Source: Nageia nagi (taxonomy: Eukaryota > Pinophyta). Taken from it: 64,000 nucleotides of DNA. The notes under the pieces are model-generated. The model was not told the DNA's origin. It made no database searches and saw nothing but the letters and a program-made list of their open reading frames with translations. Both the position numbers and the translations under genes were made by a program. This document shows positions 1-12,901 of the stretch, in pieces. Within the stretch, counting starts at the first letter, position 1. Each line of letters begins with the position of its first letter. The DNA is taken from assembly GCA_050084985.1 (NCBI GenBank), contig JBITNC010000001.1, positions 68,138,001 to 68,202,000 on the forward strand, given 5' to 3'.

Positions 1-890
1 ATGGGATCAATTTCATTACCTATCACTATAGGGTCTAAAATAGTGCAAACAATATTGGAAGTAATCAAAGGAGACATAACTTAATATAACATCCTTCTAG
101 GAAGACCTTGGATTAGAGACATACAATACATTCCATCAACATATCATAATTGTTTAATGTACATTCACAAGGGTGTGGTGCATTATGTTCCTAGAGATAA
201 AAATCCATATTCACATTGTAGTAGTGCACATTTATTACAAGAAGTAGCTTTACCATCTACTCATTATTTTACAACACCAATACCACCAGAAAAACCATCG
301 ATTACAGGAGTGGGTAAGAATAATTCTTCTTTGAAATTTTCAAAGAAGAACATGTTATCAATAAAGAATTATCCAACACTCAACAAAATATTAGTAATGA
401 TTCCCCACCAAAAATAGAACCCTTTCCCTAAGAAAAACATACATGGGAGGAAAGAGCACAAAAATTGGATGAGTTAAGTAAAGCTTCCTCATCAAAAATA
501 CCTTCTCTCATAGATACATCACTAAAAAATGATGATTATCTAGAAAAAGATAAGTCATCAAACATTTACCCAGTAACCATAAAACTAATAGATTGTGGTA
601 TAGGGGAATTTGAAATTGATGATGTTATTTTTAGTATTCCTTCTACACAAGAAATAGGAAGACCAAAAGAGTCTCCTAGTGTAGTGGGGCAATTGGTGCC
701 ATCAAGAAAAGTTCCTAACAAAACTCTCTTTATTTATATAGGTCCTACAGAACCACCTATCCTTCCTCTAACTCAACCACATGAAGGTGTTTTTTGTAAT
801 TCATTAGAATATTTATCACCTTATGTGAGATCATTTGTTCAAAGATATTTTATAGATGTCAATGAAAGGATGAGGTTTAGCTTGATATGA
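1..890 (+). pseudogene. gypsy protease/linker region of pol (fragment)
   Basis: Two open stretches in different frames (157-417 and 465-890) plus the sequence before them. Frame 1-156 reads GSISLPITIGSKIV, then a stop, then YNILLGRPWIRDIQ and PSTYHNCLMYIHKG. This is the end of the retropepsin-like domain and the conserved linker that in plant gypsy polyproteins joins protease to RT. The catalytic Asp lies to the left of the window. The stretch at 465-890 is an acidic, Pro-rich linker ending with a segment that reads SLEYLSPYVRSFVQ. No RT follows it. Protein function is lost; the assignment rests on the linker motif and on the integrase found downstream on the same strand. Confidence 0.7.
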
Positions 891-1108
891 ATAAGGAACT
901 AGATATACAATTGATATTTATTACCAATTACCTACTGACAAAATAGGATTGGGATATAGAAGTAAGAATCAAAAGAAATCTGGTTGTAAAATAGTTGAGA
1001 TAGAATGAGAAGAGTTAGGATATGAGAAACCATATGAGAAATCTAAAGGGATAATAAGTCAAGATAATTTGGAACATGAAACATTATATTTAAAAAAATT
1101 ATGTCTTC

Positions 1109-2370
1109 ATGTTGTATTATGTAATATGGTATAAATTACAAAAATACGAAATCCTACCTATTAATTTAACAAAATCGACTAGGAAAGGATTCAAATTAAA
1201 AGATTCTCATTTTTGTATACTAGGGGATGTATTATATTGTAGAGGTTTTAATGGGATATTGTTTAGATTCTTAGAATGGGTGGATTCGTAAATCACAATC
1301 TCATGTGCACATGATGGAATATGTGAAGGGCATTTTAGTGGTCCTATAATAACAAAATGAATAATGTGTATGGGACATTATTGGCCCACCATGGAGCATG
1401 ATTGCATGGAATATGTTAAAAAAACATTAAATACCAACAACATTCAAATTTGTTTAATCAATCATTGTAAGCACTACAACCTATGCAATCATTATGGCCA
1501 TTTTTTAGATGGGCATTGGATCTAATAGGTCAAATATCCCCTATTTCTTTAGAAGGTCATAAGTTTATTAAAAAACTATAGAATACTTTACAAAATGGGT
1601 TGAATCTATTCCTATGATTTTGAAAAAAGGACCAAATATAGCAAAATTCATATAGCATCATATCATTTATCATTTTGGGATTCCTACTCAAATTATCATA
1701 GGTAACAAAAGAATTTCAAAAATAAAGAAGTATTAGCTTTATGCAAAGGATATCATATTTAAATAAGTTTTTCAACACCATATTACCCCCATGGGAATGG
1801 ATAAGCTAAGGCTACAAATAAAACTATTCATAGTATCCCGCTTAACATAGTTGATAACTCTCATATATATTGGCATGCAAGGATTCCACATGATTTATGG
1901 GTTTATCACACTAGCATTCAAACTCCCACTAGGGCAACCTCATTTTTTCTAGTATATGGGGTAGAAGCATTATTACCCTTAGAGATATAAATCTCATCTC
2001 TATGAATCACTTTACAAGATTATATCATAGATGAAGCAGCTCATCAAATGAGATTAGACTAATTATTGCTCTTAGATAAGAGATGAGTTAATGCATTAGA
2101 ACACATGCATACCTATCAAAGTCATATTAAATGAGCTTTTGATAAAAAAGTTAAAATTCATGATTTTAATATAGGAGACCTAGTATTAAAAGAAAATTAA
2201 CAAACTTCATGACTGGAAAAGCAACTTCATGACAAATTTGCCCCTAACTAGTTAGGACCTTGTATAGTTAAGAGAAAATTTGGTTCAAGAGTGTATCACT
2301 TAGCTGATATAGAAGGTAATGAAGAGCATGAAACAATAAATATCACTCATCTTTGTCCTTTTTATAGTTA
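1109..2370 (+). pseudogene. gypsy integrase (decayed)
   Basis: Translating 1109-1291 gives the segment that normally precedes integrase (GDVLYCRGFNGILFRFLE). A damaged zinc-binding N-terminal domain follows (HDGICEGHFSGPI, then GHYWPTMEHDCMEYVKK). The catalytic core begins near 1500 with ALDLIGQISPIS, which keeps the first Asp, and EYFTKWVESIPM. The second Asp (normally in TDNG) has become Gly, and the Glu of the GxAEATNKT motif reads Lys, so two of the three metal ligands are gone. The C-terminal part contains WARIP-like, LIYGVEALLPLE-like and LGP.I.K-like blocks, ending at HLCPFYS near 2370. Several in-frame stops are present. The order protease, linker, integrase confirms a gypsy source. 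Confidence 0.75.
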
Positions 2371-2375
2371 AAATC

Positions 2376-5100
2376 ACTTTATTTTATTTATGTATATATT
2401 GTAAATATTTAGATAAAAGGATAAATTTTTTATAATGAATTAATAAAAATGAATGAATTTAACAAATAACAATCAAGAGAATTAAGAGTGTTCATGTACC
2501 ATTGGAAAGAAAAGGAATAAGGCAAGGACCTTGGTTTGAGAAGTCTAGATATTTGGAAGATGGACCCATATCCAAACTCACTAAATTCACTTTCTAAGGA
2601 GCATGGAATGTTCTTTGATTACACATTGACATAAAAAGGGATCTAGCCTTGTTGCATTTTCTAGGTACATTTTATGGTTGAAAAATCTATGTTAAAGGAG
2701 AAAATATTAAAATTTACCTAGATAGAGCCATGTATTTCCTAGATTATTATCATTATTATGAGAAAGTACAAAAAATAAATTTATTATGCTTATATTAGCC
2801 TATTGCAACATCCAAACTCATACTTGATTGCACTTTTAATGATTGGGTTCTAGATGTTGCATCCTAAGATCTGCAAAGCCTACATCCAATCATGACTTGG
2901 ATGAATTAGATCATAAGGGATTTTTGTCATCAAAAGTTAATATATGAATTTTCTCCTTTGTTTATGCCCAGACCTAGATAATTGAAAAGAGTTGAAAGAA
3001 ATATCAATAAACAATTTTATCAAATTAAATCAAGATTCATATCCTCTTCATCTTATGACCATCATTAAAAGATAGTGACAACCAAAAGGTTAGAAATTCC
3101 TAAACAAGCACATGTCTATTTTGATTATATTAGTCAAACTTTCATGGATAGATATAAAGGAGATGTTTATATGTAATGACTTTGAAAAACTCCTTATGCA
3201 CTTATAACATATTTTCTTTACTTATCTAAAGAAGTGCAATTGGAAATAGCCATGAAATTCTTTGAAAATCATACAACAAATGCATGGGAAGTAAAAATAA
3301 ATAGTTTAAACATTGCAATTGAAGTAAAGGCACAAGAGATGTGGATGGAACAAGAATATGAAATGAGCTTGTTACAATAATTCCATCTACATTGGCCTTA
3401 TGATAAACCCAAAATTATGATAGATTGCGTTGAAGATGTTCATATAAAATTTATGAGATATCCTCTTATTTTGAATTTAGTTATTTTTTATCAAGTATTG
3501 TCATACTTTATGTCATACTTTCCAAAATGTGAAATTATATATAATTATAGTTCATTGTTTAGTAATAGTTGTTCTATGAACAATCCTATGAATGTTAAAG
3601 CACGATTTGAATAAATTAATCAATGTCTAGATTATAGAAAACAAATCAAAAATATTAGAAAAATACATTATCCTAACATTTTTCATAATAGGAGTTTTGG
3701 CATTTTTGTAGGGAGCCTCATTCCATACTTTTCATTATGGACTTCTCCATTATCATCGATCCCACCACCTCCTGTTTCACTACATCCTACATACATACCC
3801 TCCTTTTTTATGCTTCCTGAGGTACATATTTAAGCTTCAACTTCATCTATGAAACTTAGAAGAGTCATTAGGAAGTTTAAACTAAAACCTAAATCACCAA
3901 GCTCACCACTCATTTCATATCCCATTTATTCTAGGATAAGGTCCTATTCACCTTTGATTATGACCTCCTTACTATTACTTCCTAGATCATGGATGTTAGG
4001 TTATTCATAGGAAAATTATTTATTAGCATCATTCAAGAGTTGTAAATTGTCTCCCATTGTAAAAAATTATAAAAATAAAATAACATAAAAAATAACAAAA
4101 CTATTGAAAAATGTAAAAAATAATTTAAAATTTTTATCTTGTACATATGTGTGTGTTGTATATATATTTCTTGATCTTTTTATTCCTATTAATTATTTTC
4201 ATGCAATTAAAATCTTTATATATGTTGTGTCTCAAGAAAATCTTATGCAATTTTTGAAATTTGCATATAATGTTGTAGGTGGTTGATTGCATTCCAGACA
4301 TAAGCATCACGAGTTATCCTCATTGTGTTTTTGGATCCACCAATTAGGAGGTAGCCTATCCATAACATATTCCACCTCATACTTAGGAATTATCTTCCCT
4401 TTACATCCCACGTTCACCATGTACATTCCTAACTGACTATGTAAATAGTCATGTTCTATCATTGAATGTAGATACAGACCACTTTTCTAAGTTGCCTGAT
4501 GGTGTTCAACATAATATTTTATCAATGAAAATATTATTGAGTCTATTAAATATATCTGATCATGCTTATAACATTTTAAAAGATTCATTTTGGTTATACC
4601 TCTATCTTTATCATAAACCATGTTGGGGAACTCGCATCATTCATAACATACCTGATGAAGAGTTTCTTCAGAATCTCATCTACCTACTTTCTAGATAAGA
4701 TTTCATATGGAGAATTATAATTAATTCTCATGTCAACCCATTTATCTATAAACTTGTTAAATTATGTGGACCACCATCCTTTCATCCTCAGGAGTCTTTT
4801 GATGAGCTTGTCATTGCCCATATAATATCTATAAATATTTTGATTAGGACTTCATATTTTTTATGTTTGTCACTCGCCATGCCATGCATTGGATTATTGA
4901 CCATACTATTTGTACTCATTGTCATTTTCATCCCATCTCCCATAGTGATCTATTGTAAACCCTCACTTGACTTGGAATCCATTATGTATAGGTATAAGAC
5001 ATTGACTATATATATATAAAATAAAAAAATTAAAAAAATATAATAAAAAACCAAAAAATATATATATCTATCTATTATATATATATATACTCAAAAAATT
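2376..5100 (+). other. Unclassified decayed coding-like region downstream of gypsy integrase
   Basis: After the integrase end there is no obvious polypurine tract or LTR. Instead there are interrupted open stretches on the same strand: 3250-3614 (segment with AMKFFENHTTNAWEV and QEMWMEQEYEM), a Pro/Ser-rich piece near 3720-3960, and 4462-4698, which begins FSKLPDGVQHNILSM. I do not recognise a family. It may be the extra 3' reading frame that some plant gypsy elements carry, or a different older insertion. 4980-5095 is an A/T-only run. No RNA gene seen. Confidence 0.3.
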
Positions 5101-7050
5101 ATTTTCAAAGCATCTTGGCTATTGGGTGCGCTACCCTATGTGTTCACATCATACCATTGTATTCATTTTGTCCACTTCATTAATAATTGTAAAACTATTA
5201 AATGTCAAACATGATGATCATAGTAATATACCAAGATATATGTATATACACATTACATATCCATCCACATACCACTCATATATATAGTTGTACATATAAA
5301 TAAAGGAGTAGTTTATGGGTATAATATTCATATCCTATTTTTTCAAAACATCTTCCACAAGGTTTTTGAAACTTTGGATGATAAATAGACATGACCTTCA
5401 TACATCATTAGGATATTATGAACTCATACACTTTTGCATATTTTAAATCTTGATGTTCTTTGAGCATAATTTCAAGTGATTATTCGTCCTATTATTTTGC
5501 TTCATCTTGAACCCAAGAGATTGGATAGAAAGAAAAAGATAGGAAGAAAAAATGCATATAGATAGTAGATTAAAAAAAAAGTAGAATACTTGGGTGATTA
5601 CAATATCCTCTATCAAGGCTATGTACGCTTGACTCACAATAGAGCAAGGCTATAATGGGATCTAGGGGTTAGTCTTCACCAAGGCTATGAATGCCTATCT
5701 AACAGTGAGGTATACTTTACGAAGAGGCAACATGTCCAACCTCTAAGATGGACCTTTGGATGTTTCACATGGACAAATCAACTTACATATTTTATGCTCT
5801 TGAGACATTAAATTGGCGAGCGTTAAGAGAAGGAAATGAACATCATTGCACACACATGAGTTCATAATAAACTTAAGTGTATCATAACTTTGTTTTATAT
5901 CATCCTTAGTAGATAAAATTGAAATGAAATATGATTTGAAAAAAATAGTGTGAATATATTATTTATTACACTTATTTATTATATTATACGTTCTTTCCAT
6001 TCCATAATACATATATCTCATTATTATTACAATCTTGGTAGGTTAACTAAATTGTTATGTTTGACATTCAAATAGTTAGACCATCAATCCATGTTCACTT
6101 ATCCATTTTTATACATCCATAACATTATACATTCATACATTTATCTATTTGTGTGAACATACCATTCATACCATTTTACATATATAAATAATCCCCTATG
6201 TATAAATAGCCTAGAAAAATGGAAAATGATGATATATGATTCTATACTATTACAAATAAAATATTGTTCAAAACATAACAAGTAATGATAATGATCTAAA
6301 ATAAATTAAATGGTTACATCATATGAGAATTATTCATTTATTAAAATATTAAATGTCATACAACATAATGTAAAGTAACATCAATAATATTCCATCATGA
6401 TATATAACATTAAATTTAAACATAACCTTAGAATCATCATTCATAAAATAACACATGATAATATCAAATAACAACTCATCATAAACATAAGTATCTGATT
6501 GTTCTCATCCGAACAGTTGGTCTCCTCCTCGATGGCATGCTGTACCACGAAATATGATCGGATGGCTAAAAGAGTGGTCAACTATGAACAAGGGGATAAC
6601 AAACTGATAAGAGATATAAAAACCATAAAATATAAATAGGAAGTTGATAGCTCACTTTATCTTTTTATTTTTACCATGAATTAGAATGCTAATGATTTGA
6701 AGTTGAACATCGATGATTTATACAAGATGCTGACAACTATAACCAGTTGTCGATGACCCATAACATTATAAAAATACTTAAAAATAAAAATAAAAATAAA
6801 AATAAATAAGGAATGATGAAAAAATACTTAAGCTCTTCTTTTGCTTCATAATTGAGAAAAAAATAACAAAACACATAGAAAAATGAGCAAGACCTCTACT
6901 TGATAAAACAACCTAAGTCACATGTTTAGAAGAAATCGAATTTTATGCATAGTTCAAATTCAAAAAAATTGAACATGATTAACAAATGTGATATGACCTT
7001 CTGCATAATATCATCATGTACCCTAGCTGATAGGATGGAAACCAACGAAA
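5101..7050. other. AT-rich intergenic or LTR-like sequence, no gene seen
   Basis: No coding sequence is supported on either strand. 5560-5770 has phrases built on 'aaggctatg' that resemble LTR sequence of plant gypsy elements. A short (AAAAT)n microsatellite lies at about 6776-6806. The stretch could be part of a long LTR of the element at 1-2375, but I could not find a matching second LTR in the window. Confidence 0.4.
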
Positions 7051-7325
7051 TCAAACCTATTGTATACATAAAATCTGTAATTTATATTATACTAGCTTTG
7101 ACATACGAAGATGAGCCAAACATCATCATGTATGTGCCATAAATAACATAGTATTGATATAGACACAAGCATAATTTTGGTATACATGTATACTCAAAAC
7201 TTATAATTTATCTCATGCTAGCTTTGGTATATGGAGATGAGCAAAGCATCATCATGTACTTGCCATAAATAGTAAACATAGTATCGAGATACATACATAC
7301 ATTATTTTGGTATACACCACAATGG
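7051..7325. repeat. Direct tandem repeat, two diverged units of about 135 bp
   Basis: Two adjacent units, about 7058-7190 and 7197-7322, share the order: tatac..., 'ctagctttg.atA', 'gatgagc.aa.catcatcatgta', 'gccataaata', 'agtat.ga.ata', 'attttggtatac'. A third diverged unit lies at 8285-8500 in the same orientation, with the intervening sequence duplicated as well, so the whole 7.0-8.5 kb stretch looks like a serially duplicated non-coding module. Confidence 0.7.
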
Positions 7326-7490
7326 TATACAAAATATGATCAAACACAAAAGTGACTAGAACATGAGTTGATCATAATTTGATCAATCAAATTTTACTTA
7401 TTCATAGAGACTAGGTTAACTTTAAACATCGACCAAGTGTCAACACAAGTCAGGGGACTTAAATCAAAACCCTACCTAAAAAAAAGAAAT

Positions 7491-7755
7491 CAAATACAAA
7501 AAAAAAGAGAAAATAAAAAAATCAAATATCAATCAAAATCACAAAATGACAACAACCAATGAAAATAAAAAAAAACATATAAATACTTAAGTTCTCCTTT
7601 TAAGTCTAGGTTTAGCTTAGGTCTATAACAAAAAATACAAAAAATAGTTTAAACCTTTCTTCTAGCATGAGAATTTGGATGAAAAACATATACCTTGGGT
7701 CCCTTGTAAGGTAATATCAAGAAAATCATTATTAATGCCTCACACCCTATAATTA
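7491..7755. repeat. Direct repeat unit A (about 265 bp)
   Basis: Unit A starts in an A-rich run (caaatacaaaaa) and ends at 'cctcacaccctataa'. It is nearly identical to unit B at 7866-8116, with only scattered substitutions and short indels, including loss of a 13-base piece before 'tttaaacctttc' in B. Partial copies of the A-rich head lie between the units (7790-7865). The high identity means the duplication is far younger than the surrounding sequence. Confidence 0.85.
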
Positions 7756-7865
7756 ATATATATATGTAAAAAATCAAATATATATAAAAAAAAAGAGAAA
7801 CCCCACCTAAAAAACAAATCAAATAAAAAAAAAAGAGAAAATCAAAACCCCATTAAAAAAAAAAT

Positions 7866-8116
7866 CAAATACAAAAAAAAAGAGAAAATCAAAAAATCAA
7901 ATATAAATCAAAATCACAGAATGACAACAACTAATGAAAATAAAAAAATATATAAATACTTAAGTTCTCCTTTTAAGTCTAGGTTTAGCTTAGGTCTATA
8001 ACAAAAAATATTTAAACCTTTCTTCTAGCATAAGAATTTGGATGAAAAACATATACCTTGGGTCCCTTTAAGGTAATATCAAGAAAATCATTATTAATGC
8101 CTCACACCCTATAATA
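7866..8116. repeat. Direct repeat unit B (about 251 bp)
   Basis: Second copy of the unit at 7491-7755, same orientation, start-to-start distance 375 bp. It contains the same 'ctccttttaagtctaggttt' core and the same 'catataccttgggtccct' core. No open frame of interest lies in either unit. Confidence 0.85.
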
Positions 8117-8284
8117 TATATATAAAACCCTATAAACTAAAAAATATATCAAATACAAAGAGAACAAGTTTTTTACGTATTGACTTGACTAAGGTTAAGT
8201 GTGTTGGAAAAACTAAAATCTATGAGTAATCCTAAATTCAAAAAATGACCATCTTTTGATAGAAAAGAGAAGGATAGGATTGGA

Positions 8285-8500
8285 TATGACTAAAAATATC
8301 GAATGAACTTTTGCGTAAGATCATCATGTAACCTAACTATTGGGATGAAAAGCAGAATAATCAAAATAATTGTATTCATAGGGTAACTTCTTTATCATAT
8401 GCTAACTTCGGCATACATTTGATGACATAGAGACTCATCATGTACCTACCACAAATAGCACATAATATAGTGATACTGATATGTTTCGCTTTGATAATAC
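8285..8500. repeat. Third diverged copy of the 7.05-7.3 kb module
   Basis: Matches 6985-7180 in order: 'gcataa/gtaagatcatcatgta', 'gggatgaaa', 'ttgtattcata', 'atatgctaacttcggcataca', 'catcatgtacctaccacaaatag'. Divergence is higher than between repeat units A and B. Confidence 0.6.
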
Positions 8501-10439
8501 AACCACACTACTTTCAAAATGCATCAAATGTAAAAGATCAAAAAAATAAATTTAATCATAATTCAATTAATAGAATTTGGCTTATTCATAGGGAATAGGT
8601 TAATCCAAAATATTGATTAAATTCAGATATACAAGTTGAGAAACTTGAATACATTCACTTTTAGAAAGGTAAGTTTTTTAATTATTCACTGCTTACAATT
8701 AACAGATAATTCAAAAAAGGGTAAAATTAGACACCAAAAAACCATCCTTCTTTCGATAGACAAAAGGATAAGAAAATTAAAGTAAAATTAAAAAATTTAC
8801 TATAATGTACCAAACACTAGCATTCGAATTCAATCGTCGATGACTCATCCTAGACATCAACATCCAATACCTAGACATCGATGACTCTGTAGTTGGAAAA
8901 AGCAAAATAGAAATGGAAACTCCTAAAGCATCTTGGGAAGAAAGCAAGGGATAAAGAATGAATAATCATCCATCCCATGCATTCCTGCTTCAGATAACAA
9001 CCATGACAAAGATGGATAGGCTTTTCTATCTTGATTTTTGCCTAAAAATTGAAAACTTTACATATTTCTAAAATATATAAATAAAGCCTTCTACCATGAA
9101 GTAAAGGGACCCAATTTTAAAAGCAAAATTACTCTATCGAAACACATCTAGGTTTTACCGAGGTAGATGCATTATTATTCTATATTTTATATGTTTGTTT
9201 ATGCTCATTTTATGTTTATTGTATGATATGACTAGGTATGTTTGATGTATTTTCTATTCGCATGTATGTAGAGTCCACAAGTCAGGAGCAACTAAATTGA
9301 TCAGAGAAAGTCTTAAATAGTTGAAGAGAATAAAGAGATCCAGATTCCTTTTGTAGATTTCAAAAGATAGTCTTCGATGCTTGTAGATATTGATAAATAA
9401 GCTTACAAAGGCCTAAAAGCATTCTTTTGTAACAAAGCCCTTTTGCAAGAAAATGTATCGAAATAGATTCATCATTTGTATTATTGAGGTCTACTTAATA
9501 GCAATAAAGAAAAATGTTGGTTGTAACATATATTTTCTTGTTTACTAATAGGGATACTTTTTTAGTATGACACATACAAATCATCATGTATGTATTTAAG
9601 AGCATAATATAGATTAGAATAGATCAAACTTGTTTATGCATTATCATAATAAACTCTTAGGGATACTAGGTTATCTTTTTGATACCTAGATCTATCATTC
9701 ATTTACATTCATTTTCCAAGATCTATACCTCAATGATACATGATGAAATCAATCCACAAAGGATTCAGACATCACCATGTATGAGACATTTAATTACATG
9801 AGGTGTCCCTCTTAATTATTAATAACGATTACATGATAGTCCTACCAACATTTGGTCTAAGGGTCTTCAATACATCCTCATCCTTTTTGGTGCTATCATT
9901 TACTATCTTCACCCTTCATGCTCCTCCATGGATCCAAGTTCATCAGTTATGGGTACTAATAAAGGCTGTTGAGTATTGAGAATTAGAACAACCCCCTTTT
10001 TTATACCAAAATGCATATTATTCTAAATACATCACAATTCATTCCAACAATTTAAATACCTTAGTTATGGACCTCAAGAGGTTTTATGTTCCCTCTAAAA
10101 CTACCTCTCTTCCTTGGTCTAAGGGTAACACTTCACAACTTAATCATAATTCCATATTTTTTGAATAACATTTCATGATCCCTTAAATACAAACCATTTA
10201 ATCATACTTTTTCCTCAATTAGTATTATATTCAATGAATCCCTCTTATGAATCTCATTCTGGACTACCCAATTATTTTATTTTCGAATTAAACTTAAAAG
10301 TAATTATAAAATCCTCATTTAATTATCTTTTAATATTTACCCTTTCTAAAATAAATAAGATATGTGTAGATCGATCACAACTACTAATTATTTGTCCCAA
10401 TGTCTCAATAAATGAAATCTCAAGGGTCAAATGATCACA
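8501..10439. other. LTR-like sequence with a TATA box, then intergenic
   Basis: No coding sequence seen. 9074-9083 reads TATATAAATA and is followed 400 bp later by an AATAAA-containing stretch (about 9498-9510), a spacing and order (TATA, then polyadenylation-type signal) expected of an LTR promoter and R-U5. A matching LTR was not found, so this is a candidate only. 9560-10439 holds nothing I can name. Confidence 0.3.
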
Positions 10440-11470
10440 TGATACACTCGTATCTAAGAGACCTTTGAATTATTTAACAATTGCCTTGAAGATATGAAGA
10501 ATAAATGGATGCGTCGAAAAGCTCTATGAATTGATTGACACCCGAATTCAGACTCATGGATTACATTCAATTGATCACAGAATATGCCCAAAATAGATAC
10601 GTTGAAAGGACTTGTGAATTGTTTGACAAAATATTTTATCGAAATGAGGTCTCAGAGCCGGTAGTGATCGCAGGACAATACCCAAAATAGATACGTTGAA
10701 GCGACTTATGAATTATTTGGCAAATGCTTCATCGACATGAGGTCTCAGGGCGCAGAACAATACCCAAAATAGGTATGTTTAAGGGCTTATGAATTGCTTG
10801 ACTAAATGCTTCATTGAAATGGGATCTCATTTAATGCAATGATCACAGGATATGTGCATGCCAATTACGTAGAGGGGTCTACAAAATATTTAGCAAATAC
10901 CTCATCAAATTGCAGTCTCATGGAACGCAGTGATCACAGGGTATGCACAAAATGGGTATGAGTAGTTCAATAATACCTCATTGAAAGGCAGTCTCATGAA
11001 ATGCAAATGATCTCAGTATATACCCAGAACGGACGTCCAGAAGAGCTTGTGAACTTTTAACAGAATGCATCATCGAAATGTTGTCTCATGGGGCGTAATG
11101 ATCATGACATATGCACAAAAATAGACACGTTGGAAGAGCCTCGTCGATGGAAATGCAAAGTTCACAAAATATGCACAAAACTAATACGTTTAAAAGGAGC
11201 CTACGAATGCAATCTCATGGGCCGTAATGACCATAAAATGGAGGGTTTGTGATTTATTTGGAAGAACGCCTCATCGAAATACAATCTAATGGAATGCAAT
11301 ATTCGTTAACGAAGGGCATACCAATTGCCCAATCGAACACAGTCTCACGAACCGCAGTGATCATTGGGTATGTGTAAAATCTATACAATGAAATGGCTCG
11401 TGATTTGTTACCAAATGCGCTATCGAACGCAGTATCACAGACCACCATGGAGGGGACCTGCAATGGACAA
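10440..11470 (+). pseudogene. Decayed PPR (pentatricopeptide repeat) gene
   Basis: A run of about eight to nine related units of roughly 90-105 bp. Read in the appropriate frames they spell the plant PLS-type PPR repeat: SWNAVITGYAQNGY at about 10918-10960, SFNAMITGYVHA near 10825, a SWNA..TQNGRPEELVNF-like unit near 10990, RNVVSWGVMIMTYAQK near 11073. Every unit is frameshifted relative to the next, and no open frame spans two units, so no protein is made. Intact PPR proteins of this type bind organelle RNA for editing or processing. The DNA-level tandem arrangement is still visible. No E or DYW tail was found. Another PPR relic lies at 18.6-19.7 kb on the other strand. Confidence 0.75.
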
Positions 11471-12901
11471 ATTACATCATCAATTATCGTATTAAAGGTT
11501 TAACCTTCATTCCATACAAACACAAATCTGAATAGGGACAGCTAACGGCAAATACATTTTAATTTTAAAACTTACATACTACCCTCTTGAAATCAAGTAA
11601 AATACAAAGTGGGTATCATCACATGGTCCAATGAAATTTTATTTCAAGTACTGTATCTTAAAGGAGTTTCATGTTCATTCACAAGATTATTGTTTTAATT
11701 TGTCTTATCCTTTCTTTGCATACATGTATGGACAAAATGTACAACCATTCACATGTAAGGGTATCAATATTTGCTAACATTATGCTTCCTCAAAATAAAC
11801 TTAATGTAGAGCTAAATAACTCAAATAATATTATGATAAAACTTTTAAAACAAGCATATCTCCTTCAAACATAATAAAATCCAAAACTTAGCTAAGCATT
11901 TTAGAAATAATATCTAAAATGCTAGGGAAAGCACCTCGACTTAAGAGGAGAAGATTCCTTTCTTCACATCCTCCTAGATCAATCTTGGGAGAAAAAGAGA
12001 AGCATTTTCCAATGGTCACCTACCTAGATATTTATAACCACATTTGGGTATAATATATCTAAGAATGTGACTATTCGTCCAACCCATATATTTTTGTTTG
12101 GAAGGTGTAGGCATTTTATTTTTTTGTGGTAGGTCTCAAATAATTTTGTTTGCAAGTATTATATCATATAAAATAATTTGTACTCCTCATATTAGATTAC
12201 AAAATATTTCTAATTATTTTATACACCTAACACAAGGAAACAAATTGTGTAGGGATACCTTCTCAACTATTTTCACAAAATCCCAAAATAACCTTGTAAC
12301 CACCAAAAAATGACAAATAATCTTTTTAGCCCTAAATTTTATTTTCACCCAAATTTACTAAAATTTCTTGGTGAAAAATTCAAATTCAAATAATTGGAAT
12401 ATTCCTTGCTTCATTTGAAAATAATCAAACAATTTTCAAATCAAATTTCAAACTACACATATTTATTTTTAACACTCACATTTACCTACATCAACCACTC
12501 ATCTTGCAAGGTAATTTGTTAGTGCATACAAACACATACAACATCGAAATCGAATATTATGCACAATAATTATGATATGCATCTATATGATCTACAAAGG
12601 TCCTTATGACTGTCAGTGAATCAACATCAATCATTTCCTCGCTCTTACCAATCAATTCCCGTAATCAACTCATCCTTGGTTCCTTGGGTCTCTAACCTGA
12701 CTCCCCATCCCGAATCAACATTTAACATGTATCATCAAATCTCGAAGCCAGCATCAAATCTCGAAGCTAGCATCAAATCGACACAAATAATGCATATATC
12801 CATTCAAAATTAATCATCTCATAGTATGAATAGACTTAATCACATTCAAATTCTCAAAAGCATTAGAGCCTTAATAGTGCAAATTTGGGCGGGTCATTAC
12901 A
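11471..12901 (-). other. Non-coding; possible solo LTR ending at 12901
   Basis: No coding sequence supported. On the - strand the sequence starting at 12901 begins TGTAATGACCCGCCC, an LTR-like 5' end, and it abruptly interrupts the RT of the gypsy element at 12902-17118. This suggests an LTR or element inserted there. I could not identify its other end (a CA terminus plus a target duplication). 11.9-12.1 kb and 12.3-12.5 kb are AT-rich without features. Confidence 0.3.

Larger units (their letters stand above)
1..2375 (+). mobile_element. Degenerate Ty3/gypsy retrotransposon, 3' part of pol, RT deleted
   Basis: Remnant of a Ty3/gypsy element entering from the left edge. The first 890 bases carry protease-linker sequence (the motif YNILLGRPWI followed by PSTYH is typical of plant gypsy elements), and 1109-2370 carries integrase. 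No RT or RNase H is found between them: only about 220 bases separate the two, with a fragment reading IGLGYRSK. An internal deletion, or a deletion derivative that was copied as such, would explain this. Stop codons and frameshifts are frequent, so the copy is dead. The family resembles the Tat group, but I infer this only from the protease-linker style. The LTR boundary is not clear. Confidence 0.8.

Noticed and set aside
4462-4698. F-box-like start FSKLPDGVQHNILSM
   Set aside because: Only a few residues resemble an F-box; no downstream repeats (LRR, Kelch) and the frame is short and flanked by stops.
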